Shown here: piece by piece, positions 17,750 to 27,106 of the stretch
How positions within the stretch are numbered: the first letter of the stretch is position 1
Layout of the letters: every line of letters begins with the position of its first letter
Source: CBDCHC01 sp965217075
GTDB taxonomy: Bacteria; Pseudomonadota; Gammaproteobacteria; PS1; Pseudothioglobaceae
Direction: 5' to 3'
Length of the DNA stretch: 64,000 nt
Assembly (NCBI GenBank): GCA_965217075.1
Contig: CBDCHC010000008.1
Location: 124,001 to 188,000 of the forward strand
The notes under the pieces: model-generated
Database searches by the model: none
What the model was told of the DNA's origin: nothing
The model's input: the letters and a program-made list of their open reading frames with translations, nothing else
Program-made: the position numbers and the translations under genes

Positions 17750-19369
17750 ATGCGTAAAATTTTAGTAACATCAGCATTACCTTATGCTAACGGTGAAATT
17801 CATCTCGGTCATTTAGTAGAATACATTCAAACAGATATTTGGGTGCGTATACAAAAAATATTAGGTAATAAATGTTATTATATATGTGCTGATGATGCGC
17901 ATGGCACACCAATTATGCTAAAAGCAAAAGAATTAGGGATTACTCCTGATGAGTTAATTAACGCTGTTGCTAAACGTCATATAGCTGACTTTAATGATTT
18001 TGATATCGATTTTAGTAATTATTATTCTACGCATAGTAAAGAAAACAAACAATTAGCGACTGAAATTTACAATAAACTTTTTGCCAAAGGCTATATTACC
18101 ACAAAAATTATCTCACAAGCATTTGATAAAGAACAACAAATGTTTCTACCTGATAGATTTATTAAAGGTGATTGCCCAAAATGTGGCGCCAATGATCAAT
18201 ATGGCGATAATTGTGAAAAATGCGGTGCAACTTATAACCCTACTGATCTAATAAATGCTAAATCAGTCCTATCAGGTGTTACGCCAATACAAAAAGACAG
18301 TGAACATTATTTTTTTGATTTACCACAATTTGAGAAATTTTTAAAAAATTGGACAAAAAAAAATATGCAGGTTGAAATGAGTAATAAGCTAAATGAGTGG
18401 TTTAAGAGCGGCTTACAAAAATGGGATATTTCACGTGATGCACCATATTTTGGTTTTAAAATTCCTAATACTGTAGATAAGTTTTTTTATGTTTGGCTGG
18501 ATGCACCAATTGGTTATATGGCTAGTTTTAAAAATCTATGTGTCAAAGAAAATATTAATTTTGATGAATTTTGGCAAAAAAATAGCACAACAGAGTTGTA
18601 TCACTTTATTGGCAAAGATATTATGTATTTCCACTCATTATTTTGGCCAGCTATTTTAACTGGCGCTAATTACCGTACTCCTACTGCAATTTTTACCCAT
18701 GGTTTTTTAACTATTAATGGTAAAAAAATGAGTAAATCACGTGGTACATTTATTACAGCTCGCAAATATCTTGATAACCTAAATAGTGATTATTTGCGTT
18801 ATTATTATGCTTATAAACTTAATAATAATATTGATGATATTGATTTAAATTTAATAGACTTTAAACAAAGAGTTAATTCGGATTTAGTGGGAAAAGTAGC
18901 AAATATAGCATCACGAACTGCAGGTTTTATTATAAAAAAATTTGATAAAACTTTATCTAAAGATATTATAGAACAAGAAATATACAATGATTTTATTGCC
19001 AAAGGAGATGTTATTAAAATCATGTACGAAAAACGAAATTATTCACAAGCTATGCGTGAAATTATGCACCTAGCAGATATTGCTAATGGTTATATTGCTA
19101 AAACAGCGCCATGGTCATTAATAAAAGATATAAATAATCAGCAACAAGTGCACAATATTACCACCTTAGCAATTAATTTATTTAGAATAATTATAACCTA
19201 CCTATCGCCTGTATTGCCTAAAACAGCTGCTAAAGCAAAAGATTTTTTAAATTTAACAGAATTAAACTGGCATCAGTTAAAGCAACCATTAGTTAACCAT
19301 AAAATTAATAATTTTAAACCGCTAATTAATAGAATAGAAGATGTACAATTAACTAAAATAACTAATTAG
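17750..19369 (+). CDS. metG: methionyl-tRNA synthetase
   Basis: Charges initiator and elongator tRNA-Met. The protein has 539 residues: the catalytic core and anticodon-binding domain without the C-terminal tRNA-binding (EMAP-II-like) dimer domain that long MetG proteins carry. Landmarks are TSALPYANGEIHLGHLVEY (HIGH box as HLGH), the zinc knuckle CPKCGAND...CEKCGATY, FYVWLDAPIGY and the KMSKS loop KKMSKSRGTF. tRNA-Ser follows after 7 bases. Confidence 0.94.
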   Translation: MRKILVTSALPYANGEIHLGHLVEYIQTDIWVRIQKILGNKCYYICADDAHGTPIMLKAKELGITPDELINAVAKRHIADFNDFDIDFSNYYSTHSKENKQLATEIYNKLFAKGYITTKIISQAFDKEQQMFLPDRFIKGDCPKCGANDQYGDNCEKCGATYNPTDLINAKSVLSGVTPIQKDSEHYFFDLPQFEKFLKNWTKKNMQVEMSNKLNEWFKSGLQKWDISRDAPYFGFKIPNTVDKFFYVWLDAPIGYMASFKNLCVKENINFDEFWQKNSTTELYHFIGKDIMYFHSLFWPAILTGANYRTPTAIFTHGFLTINGKKMSKSRGTFITARKYLDNLNSDYLRYYYAYKLNNNIDDIDLNLIDFKQRVNSDLVGKVANIASRTAGFIIKKFDKTLSKDIIEQEIYNDFIAKGDVIKIMYEKRNYSQAMREIMHLADIANGYIAKTAPWSLIKDINNQQQVHNITTLAINLFRIIITYLSPVLPKTAAKAKDFLNLTELNWHQLKQPLVNHKINNFKPLINRIEDVQLTKITN

Positions 19370-19376
19370 TTACTTA

Positions 19377-19464
19377 GGAGAGATGTCAGAGCGGCCGAAT
19401 GAGCACGCTTGGAAAGCGTGTGAACCTTAAGGTTCCGAGGGTTCGAATCCCTCTCTCTCCGCCA
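19377..19464 (+). tRNA. tRNA-Ser (anticodon GGA)
   Basis: 88 nt with encoded GCCA end. Acceptor GGAGAGA pairs TCTCTCC, the anticodon arm CACGC-TTGGAAA-GCGTG gives anticodon GGA, a long class II variable arm (GAACC-TTAA-GGTTC) is present and the T-arm is AGGGTTCGAATCCCT. Its 3' end is the left boundary of the genomic island and the likely integration target. Confidence 0.95.
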
Positions 19465-19475
19465 TTATTATACAC

Positions 19476-19513
19476 AAAAACCCTTTAGAATAAGACTTTT
19501 AAAGGGTTTTTTA
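19476..19513 (+). terminator. intrinsic terminator after tRNA-Ser
   Basis: AAAACCCTTT pairs AAAGGGTTTT around a loop, followed by TTTATTT. It ends the metG/tRNA-Ser transcript just inside the island. Confidence 0.75.
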
Positions 19514-19562
19514 TTTTCTGATTTAAAAATGTATACCAGTATGTATACACAATAAATTTTCT

Positions 19563-20000
19563 CTACTTCTCGTCAATCCACTCTTTTATTTCGCTAAGCT
19601 TCCAGCCTACACTGTTTCCTCCAAGGCTTACCCGATAAGGAAATTCGCCTTTATTTTCTAATCGCCATAAAGTCGTTCTTGATAGCCCTGTCATATTTTG
19701 CACCTCTTTAACTCTGATAATTCTATCAGGTGTTTTTTCAGGAATAATTGGCTGAATTTTATTATTAGTTGTGGTGCTTAATAAAAATTCTAGTAGCTGA
19801 TAACCAAAAAATTTATAATTTTTTGCTGTTATCTCAATATAATTAAGATTGCCTTGCTTTAAAATTTTCCTAAGTTCTGCTACTGATATGCGTAAAAATA
19901 GCGATGCTTCTGCTATAGAAAATCTTTGATACAGGGAAATACCCATACTATCAGCAATATGCTTTAATTCGTCGCTGTGGGGTGATTGTTTAGTATTCAA
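19563..20000 (-). CDS. AlpA-like excisionase/regulator with two helix-turn-helix domains
   Basis: Up to 145 residues from a TTG start; an in-frame ATG at codon 19 is an alternative. The C-terminal domain, RIIRVKEVQNMTGLSRTTLW and then GGNSVGWKLSEIKEWIDEK, is the classic AlpA/MerR-type winged helix of phage and island excisionases. The N-terminal domain (residues about 18-70, YQRFSIAEASLFLRISVAEL) looks like a second excisionase-like HTH. AlpA proteins control P4-type integrase genes and directional excision. The matching integrase lies at the other end of the island and is broken. Confidence 0.78.
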   Translation of the reverse strand: MNTKQSPHSDELKHIADSMGISLYQRFSIAEASLFLRISVAELRKILKQGNLNYIEITAKNYKFFGYQLLEFLLSTTTNNKIQPIIPEKTPDRIIRVKEVQNMTGLSRTTLWRLENKGEFPYRVSLGGNSVGWKLSEIKEWIDEK

Positions 20001-20063
20001 AGCAAGTATATTAGTATGGTGTAAAATTGATTGTTAATAAAACTACTGGCTTATAATTTTAAC

Positions 20064-20432
20064 ATGTCTAATAACGCTCATATCTTTACACCTAAAGATG
20101 ATTCTTTATTTGAGCGTGTGTCTGCTTATAAATCTGTTGCCAAAGACTATTTTAATGTAGAAGCTAGCATTAAATTTGCAGATGATGAAAGGTGGTTGGA
20201 TACTCTTGGTGAGAAGCAAGAGATAGAACAAGCTCGGAAAATTATGCAAAACAGCCTAAAGATGGCAACTGATAAAATCAGTCTTGATGAAATCAAACAA
20301 GCCAAAGAACGAGGGTTTATTAATCAAGGTGAATTAATTGAGTTTGTGCAAAAAAAACGCCAACAAGAAATGAAATCAAGTAGAGAAAAATCACAAGAAT
20401 CATCAGATTCTCACAGTCAAAAGCACGAATAA
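20064..20432 (+). CDS. hypothetical island protein
   Basis: About 122 residues from the ATG of MSNNAHIFTPKDDSLFERV; an upstream TTG would add 11. The protein is charged and helical with a Gln/Lys/Ser-rich tail (KKRQQEMKSSREKSQESSDS) that is probably disordered. No family recognised. Divergent from the AlpA-like gene. Small charged proteins at this place are common in integrated elements, but no function can be assigned. Confidence 0.5.
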   Translation: MSNNAHIFTPKDDSLFERVSAYKSVAKDYFNVEASIKFADDERWLDTLGEKQEIEQARKIMQNSLKMATDKISLDEIKQAKERGFINQGELIEFVQKKRQQEMKSSREKSQESSDSHSQKHE

Positions 20433-20468
20433 GAGAACTTAATCATTAGCCAATAAAGAGTTTTTAAA

Positions 20469-23008
20469 TTAGTTGGCTTTTTGTTGTATTGCAACCTGTT
20501 TTTGAATATCAAAGCCTAATAAAGAGCTTATTTTTTGTTTATCTCTAAAATCAATTTTATGCATATAAATATGACGAGAAACTATATCTTTTAGAAGGTA
20601 TATTGCCGTTTGATTTTTATCTTTTTCAAAACCCCTATATAGCGATTCTAGTTTCTTAGAATCAATATTTTTTTTATGCCAAGCATGGATAGAAAAATTA
20701 ATTAAGTTTGAAGCAGTAGTATTAGTTTTTTGATTGACATCATCAGCTATCTTTATTAATTGGTCGTAGCCTATTGAATCAATAATTTTATGAAGCCATC
20801 CAAAAATAACACTATATGAAAATCTAGTTATAAGTTGGCTACTAATTTTCTTTATCTCTTCTTTGGATAGCTTTTGTTTTTTTTCCTTTGCTATATACAA
20901 CAATCTATCTTGTATAAGGCTTTCTAATAAATCAATATCATCCATTATTTGAATAAAACTTTTTAAAAGTCTAAGCCCTGCGTTTTGACCCTCCAAAAAT
21001 AATTTATACAACCTATCCTTTTTAAATGTACCATATTGATTTCTCATAATTTGTCCTATTATTTCTAGGCTTTTAGCAGATTTTCTTATTTCTACTAATA
21101 ACAAATCATTATCTTGATTTTCAACTTCATTTTCTATATTATCAACAATGGGCTTAAGTACATCTTTTTCTTTGAGTTGTTTTTTTCTTGTATCAGCTGG
21201 ATTATGATCTTTAGGGCAATTGCTATTTTTTCTAATTTAGACACAGATTCACTAATAAATTTCATCTCTTCTCTATCTAAGGTTGCCTTTGTGAAATTTT
21301 CAAAAATTGACGTTGTATGAGTAAGAATATTATCTATTAGTTTTTGGTTTTTTGTGTGATGAGTAATAAAAACAATAATATTAGAGCTATCTTTTTTATG
21401 TATAGTTGACATTATTTTATCTACTTGAGTTTGTACGTTGATACTATCAATATTATCAGCAATGTATTTGGCAACAAAATAGTAATAAATATATATGTAT
21501 TGAAAAGAGTAGTTCTGATTGTTGTTAATCAGAATATTTGACTTTATAAGATTTTTAAAAGTTTTCATCTCAAAATTATATTCATTGCCATACCAGTCTA
21601 TAAAATTATTTAATTCATTCTTGGAGACAAGCTTTTTACCTGTATTGAATATAAAATATGAAAGCTCTGTTAGCAAGTTAAAATATTTATCCATGTCATC
21701 GGCTCTTACATTTATTTTACTAAGTTGAAGAGTAATCATGGCATGATAACAATGACCGTATGAGGTTTTAGTCATATCATGAGATTTTGCCGATTCAATA
21801 ATGTTAAATGTTGATACTATAAAAATAGGATAACTTGGAAAAATATTAGAGCCAATAATCGTATCTATATGTTTTATATCTTTATCTAGCCTAGCTACTT
21901 GCTCTGTATTTTCTAAACTAAACTCTAACCCATCATCATCTGCAATACATTTTTTAACCAATTCATCTATTTTTTGATACCCCAAAGACTTAATTGTGTA
22001 ATCATTAAATAGATAAAAATAATTATGCTCTGTACTTTTGTCAGATAGATTGGATAGTTTATCAATTAAGACAATTGCATATTCAAACTCTTCTTTAATT
22101 GACTGGAGAAAAACAGAATAATTTTGATTATTTGCATTCCTATTATTTATATCATCAATTACCAGAATCCTTTTTTCTTTGGGCAAAGACCAGTATTCTT
22201 TACTAGAATCATATTGAATATTATATCCTTTATTTACAATATTTTTTATATCTGCTTTACCAGTAATATTGCTCCCATTTAGAAGTATTGGGTAAAAATT
22301 TGTATTAGCATAATGTAAATATAGCATACGACATAATGAAGTTTTTCCACTTTGCTCATCTCCTTCAATAAGGACATATTTATGGTCAAAATTTGTTATA
22401 TCTTTTAATTTTTCTGAATCTATTTCATTCTTTTCTAATTTTTGCTTTGATTTATTAATTTCTAGTATATCTGGATAAACAAATAATTTATCTAGTGTAG
22501 TATCAATAATGGGGTTTTTTAATAAGTCATTTCTAAAACTATCTTTTAATGCTGGTATTGAACTGTCTTTAATTTTTTCTACTTGCAATTTAATTCCTTC
22601 ATATACACTTTTCCAAGCAGAATCTCTATTATTCCATTGGGTTATAGGCTTTCCTTTTTTTGGTAGCGCCTCAATATTTGCAATATTATCAATATCTGTC
22701 CAAGCACAATCTCTTAGAATTATAGGTATTAAAATTACACCTTTTTCCTTCTTTAGTTTTAGTGCCATATTTACTTCTTTATTACATGCCTCAGATGCAA
22801 TAAAATCTGGACTAAAAAGAAGTAGGACAATATGAGAATTCATCATATTATTTTCTATCTCTTGATTCCAGTCATCTCCTGCAACAATTTTTTCATCATG
22901 CCAAACATAAATTATTTTTTTATTTAGTAATGCTGCCAAGTTAGTTTCAAGGTTTTCTCTAAATTCACTATCTTTATGTGAATAACTGTAAAATAATTTT
23001 ATTTGCAT
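20469..23008 (-). pseudogene. TIR-domain STAND NTPase, split by a frameshift in an A6 run
   Basis: Probable anti-phage sensor. N-terminal TIR domain (residues 1-140): LFYSYSHKDSEFRENLE, then HIVLLLFSPDFIASEACN with the Glu expected for NADase activity. A P-loop NTPase follows with Walker A EGDEQSGKTSLC (about 219) and Walker B RILVIDDINN. The first frame stops after 624 codons. Reading the A run at 21226-21231 one base differently continues the protein through NCPKDHNPADTRKKQLKEKD into the 211-residue downstream frame (starting near LLLVEIRKSAKS), giving about 845 residues. The C-terminal part is helical, as in sensor domains. The shift could be a sequencing error, a phase-variable slip or a real lesion. 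Family members degrade NAD when an infection signal is sensed; that activity is inferred. Confidence 0.72.
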
Positions 23009-23164
23009 TTAGTTTTGTAATGATTACTTTCATAAAACTAGTATTTTAATTATAAAACACGAAGTTGGTTAATTTATATTCATTTTAGTGCAAATAAAAT
23101 AATTTGTAGGAAATTGGAAATAAACAGATAAATTGACATATTTATCAAAAAAATTTAGGAGGTT

Positions 23165-23281
23165 TGAAGGAGGTATTTTTTAAAATCCTCCTTACGAGTT
23201 CTAGGGTTGACCCTAGCAAGATGCAAGTGTAAGTTTCGAACAGGTTTTTTAACCTGTTCGTTACGAACTTGCAATCTTGCT
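23165..23281. other. three consecutive hairpins upstream of the nuclease-like gene
   Basis: Hairpin 1: AAGGAGG pairs CCTCCTT (23167-23193). Hairpin 2: CTAGGG-TTGA-CCCTAG (23201-23216). Hairpin 3: a long imperfect inverted repeat 23215-23281, where AGCAAGATGCAAGT... pairs ...ACTTGCAATCTTGCT and CGAACAGGTT pairs AACCTGTTCG around a TTTT loop. It lies between two divergent defense-type genes. It may be a structured RNA, a terminator pair or a mobile-element end; I cannot decide. Confidence 0.6.
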
Positions 23282-23346
23282 ATCACATTTCGTGTGTGAA
23301 TTACAATATGATGAAAAATCAAAAAACAATTTTGAGGTATTATAGT

Positions 23347-23940
23347 ATGAGTAAATTAATTTGGTGGGAAAAAACCGTTGAATATTTTTTTGTAGCAAAA
23401 CATCTACCACATGGGTTTATTGCACCTCTTGATGGTAATCATGAAAAAACTAGCGATGCAATTCTCTCTCTTAAGGATAATAAATTCATTCTTATTGAAT
23501 TCAAAAGAGATAAACGGTCTGTTAGTGTGGAAAAGAAAAAATTCTCTGACTTTGAAAACACTAAAAGGGAATTAGGAAATCAAGACAATCACCATTTATT
23601 AATTTATGGAGATGTGCAAAGTTCTAAAAATAAACATGATTATGATAGCAAACAGAATTTTGAATTTTTGCTTATTGCTACAACATACTTTTCAGAGCAA
23701 GCAGTGGACATAAACAATATAATTGACAATGCTATCAGTGGGAATATATTTAAAAAATACATTTCCACTCTACTCAAATATAAAAAAGAAGGTAGTTCTG
23801 GTACTAATGGAATTGCTAACAATGCCCTTGTTATTGGTGTCAGCGACACAGGACAGACCACTTGCATGAGTTTAATGGATTTTGGGCAAAAAGCACTTGT
23901 TATCTTTACGCTTAGAAAAGAAAAGGCAACAAGAGCGTAA
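23347..23940 (+). CDS. PD-(D/E)xK-like protein, function unknown
   Basis: About 197 residues from the ATG of MSKLIWWEKTVEYFFVAKHL; an upstream TTG would put the start inside the hairpin block and is less likely. The segment SDAILSLKDNKFILIEFKRD has the Asp-x10-Glu-x-Lys arrangement of PD-(D/E)xK nucleases on a predicted beta-hairpin. The remainder has no family I recognise. It lies next to the TIR-STAND gene and ahead of another unknown gene, so a role in host defense is possible but unproven. Confidence 0.5.
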   Translation: MSKLIWWEKTVEYFFVAKHLPHGFIAPLDGNHEKTSDAILSLKDNKFILIEFKRDKRSVSVEKKKFSDFENTKRELGNQDNHHLLIYGDVQSSKNKHDYDSKQNFEFLLIATTYFSEQAVDINNIIDNAISGNIFKKYISTLLKYKKEGSSGTNGIANNALVIGVSDTGQTTCMSLMDFGQKALVIFTLRKEKATRA

Positions 23941-23964
23941 TATAACTCGTACCATTGGAATGTA

Positions 23965-24599
23965 ATGGTAATCAAATTTATCAGGAAATACACCAAGAAT
24001 ACAATATTTTATTTAACTACCACATCTTCAACTATTTCAATGGGTGGCTATTACTATTTATCAAGAGATAACTCATTACAATCAACTTAAGCATAGAACC
24101 ATATTTAACATTGGAATATGAGTCTGTAAAAAGCTCATCACACAAAGACAATTTTCTTGTTCCGCTCTATCGAATTTATCTTAGAAATATTAGAAAGGGA
24201 ATTATTAGAAATGCAAAATTATCATTATTAGATGGTAATAATAATTCTACAAATATGACTGAAATATTTGACAATATCTTAAAGGATTATGGTAGCTCTA
24301 TTTTTAATATTAAAATCACCGAGGATTTAACTCTCCACAAAAATAAGATTTTTAATTTATCGGGCAATAATAGTATCGTTATTTTCAAAATAAGTATCCC
24401 TCAGCCTTTGATGTTTAAAAGAGCAATGCCACATGCTATCAGTCAATATTTTTATAAAGTACAAAATGATGCTAAACTTTTAGTATTACGGATAAAAGAG
24501 CATGCTTCAGTAAATATTATTATCGAATATCAAGACATGAATAATAATTTTGACAGCCGAATGTTGGCACTAGATATGAAGAATACACTAGTTAAATGA
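23965..24599 (+). pseudogene. small membrane-anchored hypothetical protein, probable frameshift
   Basis: An ATG at 23965 opens a 41-codon frame with a membrane segment (NTIFYLTTTSSTISMGGYYY) that ends at 24090. From about 24072 another frame runs without break to 24599, with the segment INLSIEPYLTLEYESVKSSS and then VPLYRIYLRNIRKGIIRNAK. An N-terminal helix followed by a beta-rich domain with a P-x-L-x-L-E-Y start is a common plan, so one gene broken by a single-base shift near 24075 is the simplest reading. The 162-codon second frame has only a TTG start. No family recognised. Confidence 0.4.
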
Positions 24600-24616
24600 A
24601 ATATTTTCTGAATGTT

Positions 24617-26226
24617 TTACTTGATAGCTTCCTCCAAATTCTCCATAAAAAACCCAACAGGCTTATTAGCCAAAACTTGAATTTTCATAATCGCTTCAGG
24701 GCTTAAAGTTGTTGTGGATTTTGAGATGTTTTTATCAATAAAATTTCCTCAAAGCATTTGATTGAATAATTCAATAAATAGCTTCTTTTCTTCAGTATTG
24801 ATATTTTTGTTTCAGCCGTCTTTGTTAAACCCTAAGTCAGCATTTTCAAAGTCTATTTTTCCTTGTAAGCCAAAGGCTCAAGGGAATCTATTGATGTGGT
24901 GAATAATGATGTTGGTTTTGCTTTGGGGTAGTATTCTATCAAAACCAATAGAGTGCAAAAATTCTAACAGGTTCTTTTTGTGTTGGTCTTTTTCCTGTGT
25001 TTCATTCTTATTTTGAAAAACCAGTAAATCTAGCTTGGTTCTTACTTTTGTGATGATTTATATCTTGGATTTTTCAAGTGTGGATTTTTTTGTTTGTATG
25101 GCAAAGATAACAGCGCCAAAAGAGTTTTTTGATTTTAGTCATAACACATATAAACTTCAGGATTTTGGCTTTTGATGTGTCTTTTGACTTCTTCAAAGTT
25201 GATACCATTTTGTTGTGCTTTTTACAGAAAATTTAGAATTGAAGATAAAGTATTTATTTTTTCATTGATTGGTTTTAGTATTTGAATAGCTTGCTTATTT
25301 ACTTCAACTATTTGGATTTCGTATTTCGGGTCGATTTCACTTTTTAACTTGTAGTCACTTCAAACAAGGTTTAAATTTCTTGCGTCTTTTCAAACTTCAA
25401 TTATCAAATTTCAATCAATTTTAACCAAAATATCATTTTCAAGATTTACTCCATCTAAATTATTGGTTCAAAGTTTTGCTTTGACAAGACTTCAAAGTAA
25501 GTTCATTTCTGCCCTGTCAAAACTACCTTGTAAATTTGGTTCAACTGAAAGTAATTGAGTTTTGAAATTTAGATAATCTTTGCTTTCAATTCAGCCCAGC
25601 TCTTTTGCAATCGATTCTATGGTTCAGGTTTTTTGTAAAAAATCTATAATTTCTTTAAGTTTATTCCTGATTTTATCCTGACTTTCATTTTTATTGACTA
25701 CATCAAACATACCACTCAGAGCCTGTATTTTTCAGTTTTCCTTAATTTTTGGGTTATATAAAAGGATACCTCTTAACTCGTCTAGCTTTTGGTTTGTCTC
25801 CTCAATGTCATCTATAGTTTCTTTTTGTTTTTCCTGCTTCTGATTTTCAGAGGCTATAAGATTTTTATTATGTTTTGTTTCTGATTTTTCGACTGCTATA
25901 AGTTGTTTTCTTAAATTGTATCTGAGTTTTTTGTCATCATTGGACAAATTGCCCTTTTCTTCTAATTCATTAATTTGGACTTGTATAGCCTTTGATAATT
26001 TTTGACAAGCTTATTGTATTTCACAAATTATTTTATCTTGCTTGGGGTTATTTTTAATTTCTGCATTTACAGGTGATGTAGTAGCCATTACAACAGATAG
26101 AGTTGCGGCTGCTAATGTTTTATTTGCTCCTCCCATGTGGTTAAAGTTAGGGGATAAAATTGCTTTGGCAGCTAGTTTTATTGTAATGATATTTTTGAAA
26201 AGGCAATTTTTTTGGTGGTTTTTCAT
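24617..26226 (-). pseudogene. secreted protein written with UGA = Gly (table 25), decayed
   Basis: Under the standard code only fragments appear. Reading UGA as Gly gives one long protein of about 535 residues. The N-terminus is MKNHQKNCLFKN followed by a signal-peptide-like LAAATLSVVMATTSPVNA. Then come a charged coiled-coil-like region (NLIASENQKQEKQKETIDDI), an HTH-like TIESIAKELG-UGA-IESKD, a beta-rich NDILVKID-UGA-NLIIEV part, and a tail NRFP-UGA-AFGLQGKIDFEN. I count 12 in-frame UGA codons. It is also damaged: TAA codons near 26011 and 25222, a frameshift near 25140 and a further TAA near 25060. Function is unknown. The host would stop at the first UGA or TAA. Confidence 0.7.
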
Positions 26227-26245
26227 TTTTAGTCTTTAATTTAAT

Positions 26246-26291
26246 ATGAATTATGTTTCATATTTTATACCACAAATGAAATATATTTCAT
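26246..26291. promoter_or_regulatory. two operator-like palindromes ATGAA-N6-TTCAT
   Basis: ATGAA-TTATGT-TTCAT at 26246-26261 and ATGAA-ATATAT-TTCAT at 26276-26291, 30 bases apart (three helix turns), in the gap between a divergent HTH regulator gene and the secreted-protein gene. This is the expected layout for an autoregulating XRE-type repressor. Confidence 0.6.
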
Positions 26292-26316
26292 AGAGTATTT
26301 TTTATAAACAGCCAAA

Positions 26317-26784
26317 ATGGAGTTTTACAAAACACTTTTTATAACTTTGACAGCAAGGGAATCATTCTCAAAAGTACTTAGAGATTTACGATTGGGCAAA
26401 AATATAAGTCAAGAAAAACTCAGTGAAGAAGCGGGGTTGTCCATGAGAACAATATCGCTAATTGAATGTGATAAAGTGCAACCAACTATTTCCACTATTG
26501 AAGCTTTATCTAAGGCTTTGGATGTGAAAATGTCTGAAATGGTGATATGGCTGTGGAGGAGTGTATTAAATCAAATTTATGAATACCAGAAAAGATTAAT
26601 CTATTGTGATTTTGAAAATATTTTGGCTATTTTGATAATCAAACATCTATCCAGATGCACAGATGTTTTCAAAACTGAAAAGGATAAAGATGCCACTAGA
26701 ATAGCTATGGATATTATTAAAAATCCCATAGCAGATACCAAAAAACTAACAGCATCGATAAGCTTGGTTATAGAACTGTGGTAG
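26317..26784 (+). CDS. XRE-family transcriptional regulator
   Basis: A 155-codon frame whose N-terminal 75 residues are a clear Cro/C1-type HTH: FSKVLRDLRLGKNISQEKL, SEEAGLSMRTISLIE and QPTISTIEALSKALDV. After MSEMV the standard frame becomes unlike a protein (VIWLWRSVLNQIYEYQ). In another frame, UGA read as Gly gives MAVEECIKSNL-UGA-IPEK and INLL-UGA-F-UGA-KYFGYF, so the C-terminal part may be another recoded, frameshifted segment before the original frame returns near TEKDKDATRIAMDIIKNP. The HTH is secure; the C-terminus is doubtful. It lies between two recoded genes and next to two matching operators. Confidence 0.65.
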   Translation: MEFYKTLFITLTARESFSKVLRDLRLGKNISQEKLSEEAGLSMRTISLIECDKVQPTISTIEALSKALDVKMSEMVIWLWRSVLNQIYEYQKRLIYCDFENILAILIIKHLSRCTDVFKTEKDKDATRIAMDIIKNPIADTKKLTASISLVIELW

Positions 26785-27106
26785 TGTTTAGTTATCATTT
26801 ATAGTAAATCAATTTTCTTCATGTGAGATATTTGATTAATCTATTGTTTGGTTGCCTTTTAAGTTTGTCTTCTATATTTAGCATATGTGTTTCACCTAGG
26901 TGAAACAATTAAATTAAGTCTATCAGTTGTATTTCATCAATATGCTTCGATGGTTTGTTTATGGCTTATTACAACCAAAGTTTTCAAATTACCAGTTTAA
27001 ATACTTAAAAATAAATCTAAATCTATATGTGCATATATAGAGTTTACGCACTTAAATTTATTCTGAAAGCGGTGGGGTTTTAGGCTATAAAGAAACAAGA
27101 AAAGGG
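26785..27106. other. gap with an 18-base perfect palindrome
   Basis: No supported gene. The notable feature is GTTTCACCTAGGTGAAAC at 26889-26906, a perfect palindrome that may be a regulator site. The rest is AT-rich with no other pattern that I can see. Confidence 0.5.

Noticed and set aside
23221..23281. Retron or type III toxin-antitoxin RNA
   Set aside because: There is no reverse transcriptase gene and no tandem short-repeat RNA next to a ToxN-like gene, so the hairpins are reported without a named system.
26042..26239. A 65-codon hydrophobic plus-strand frame
   Set aside because: It is the complement of the signal peptide part of the recoded secreted gene, whose minus-strand reading is better supported.
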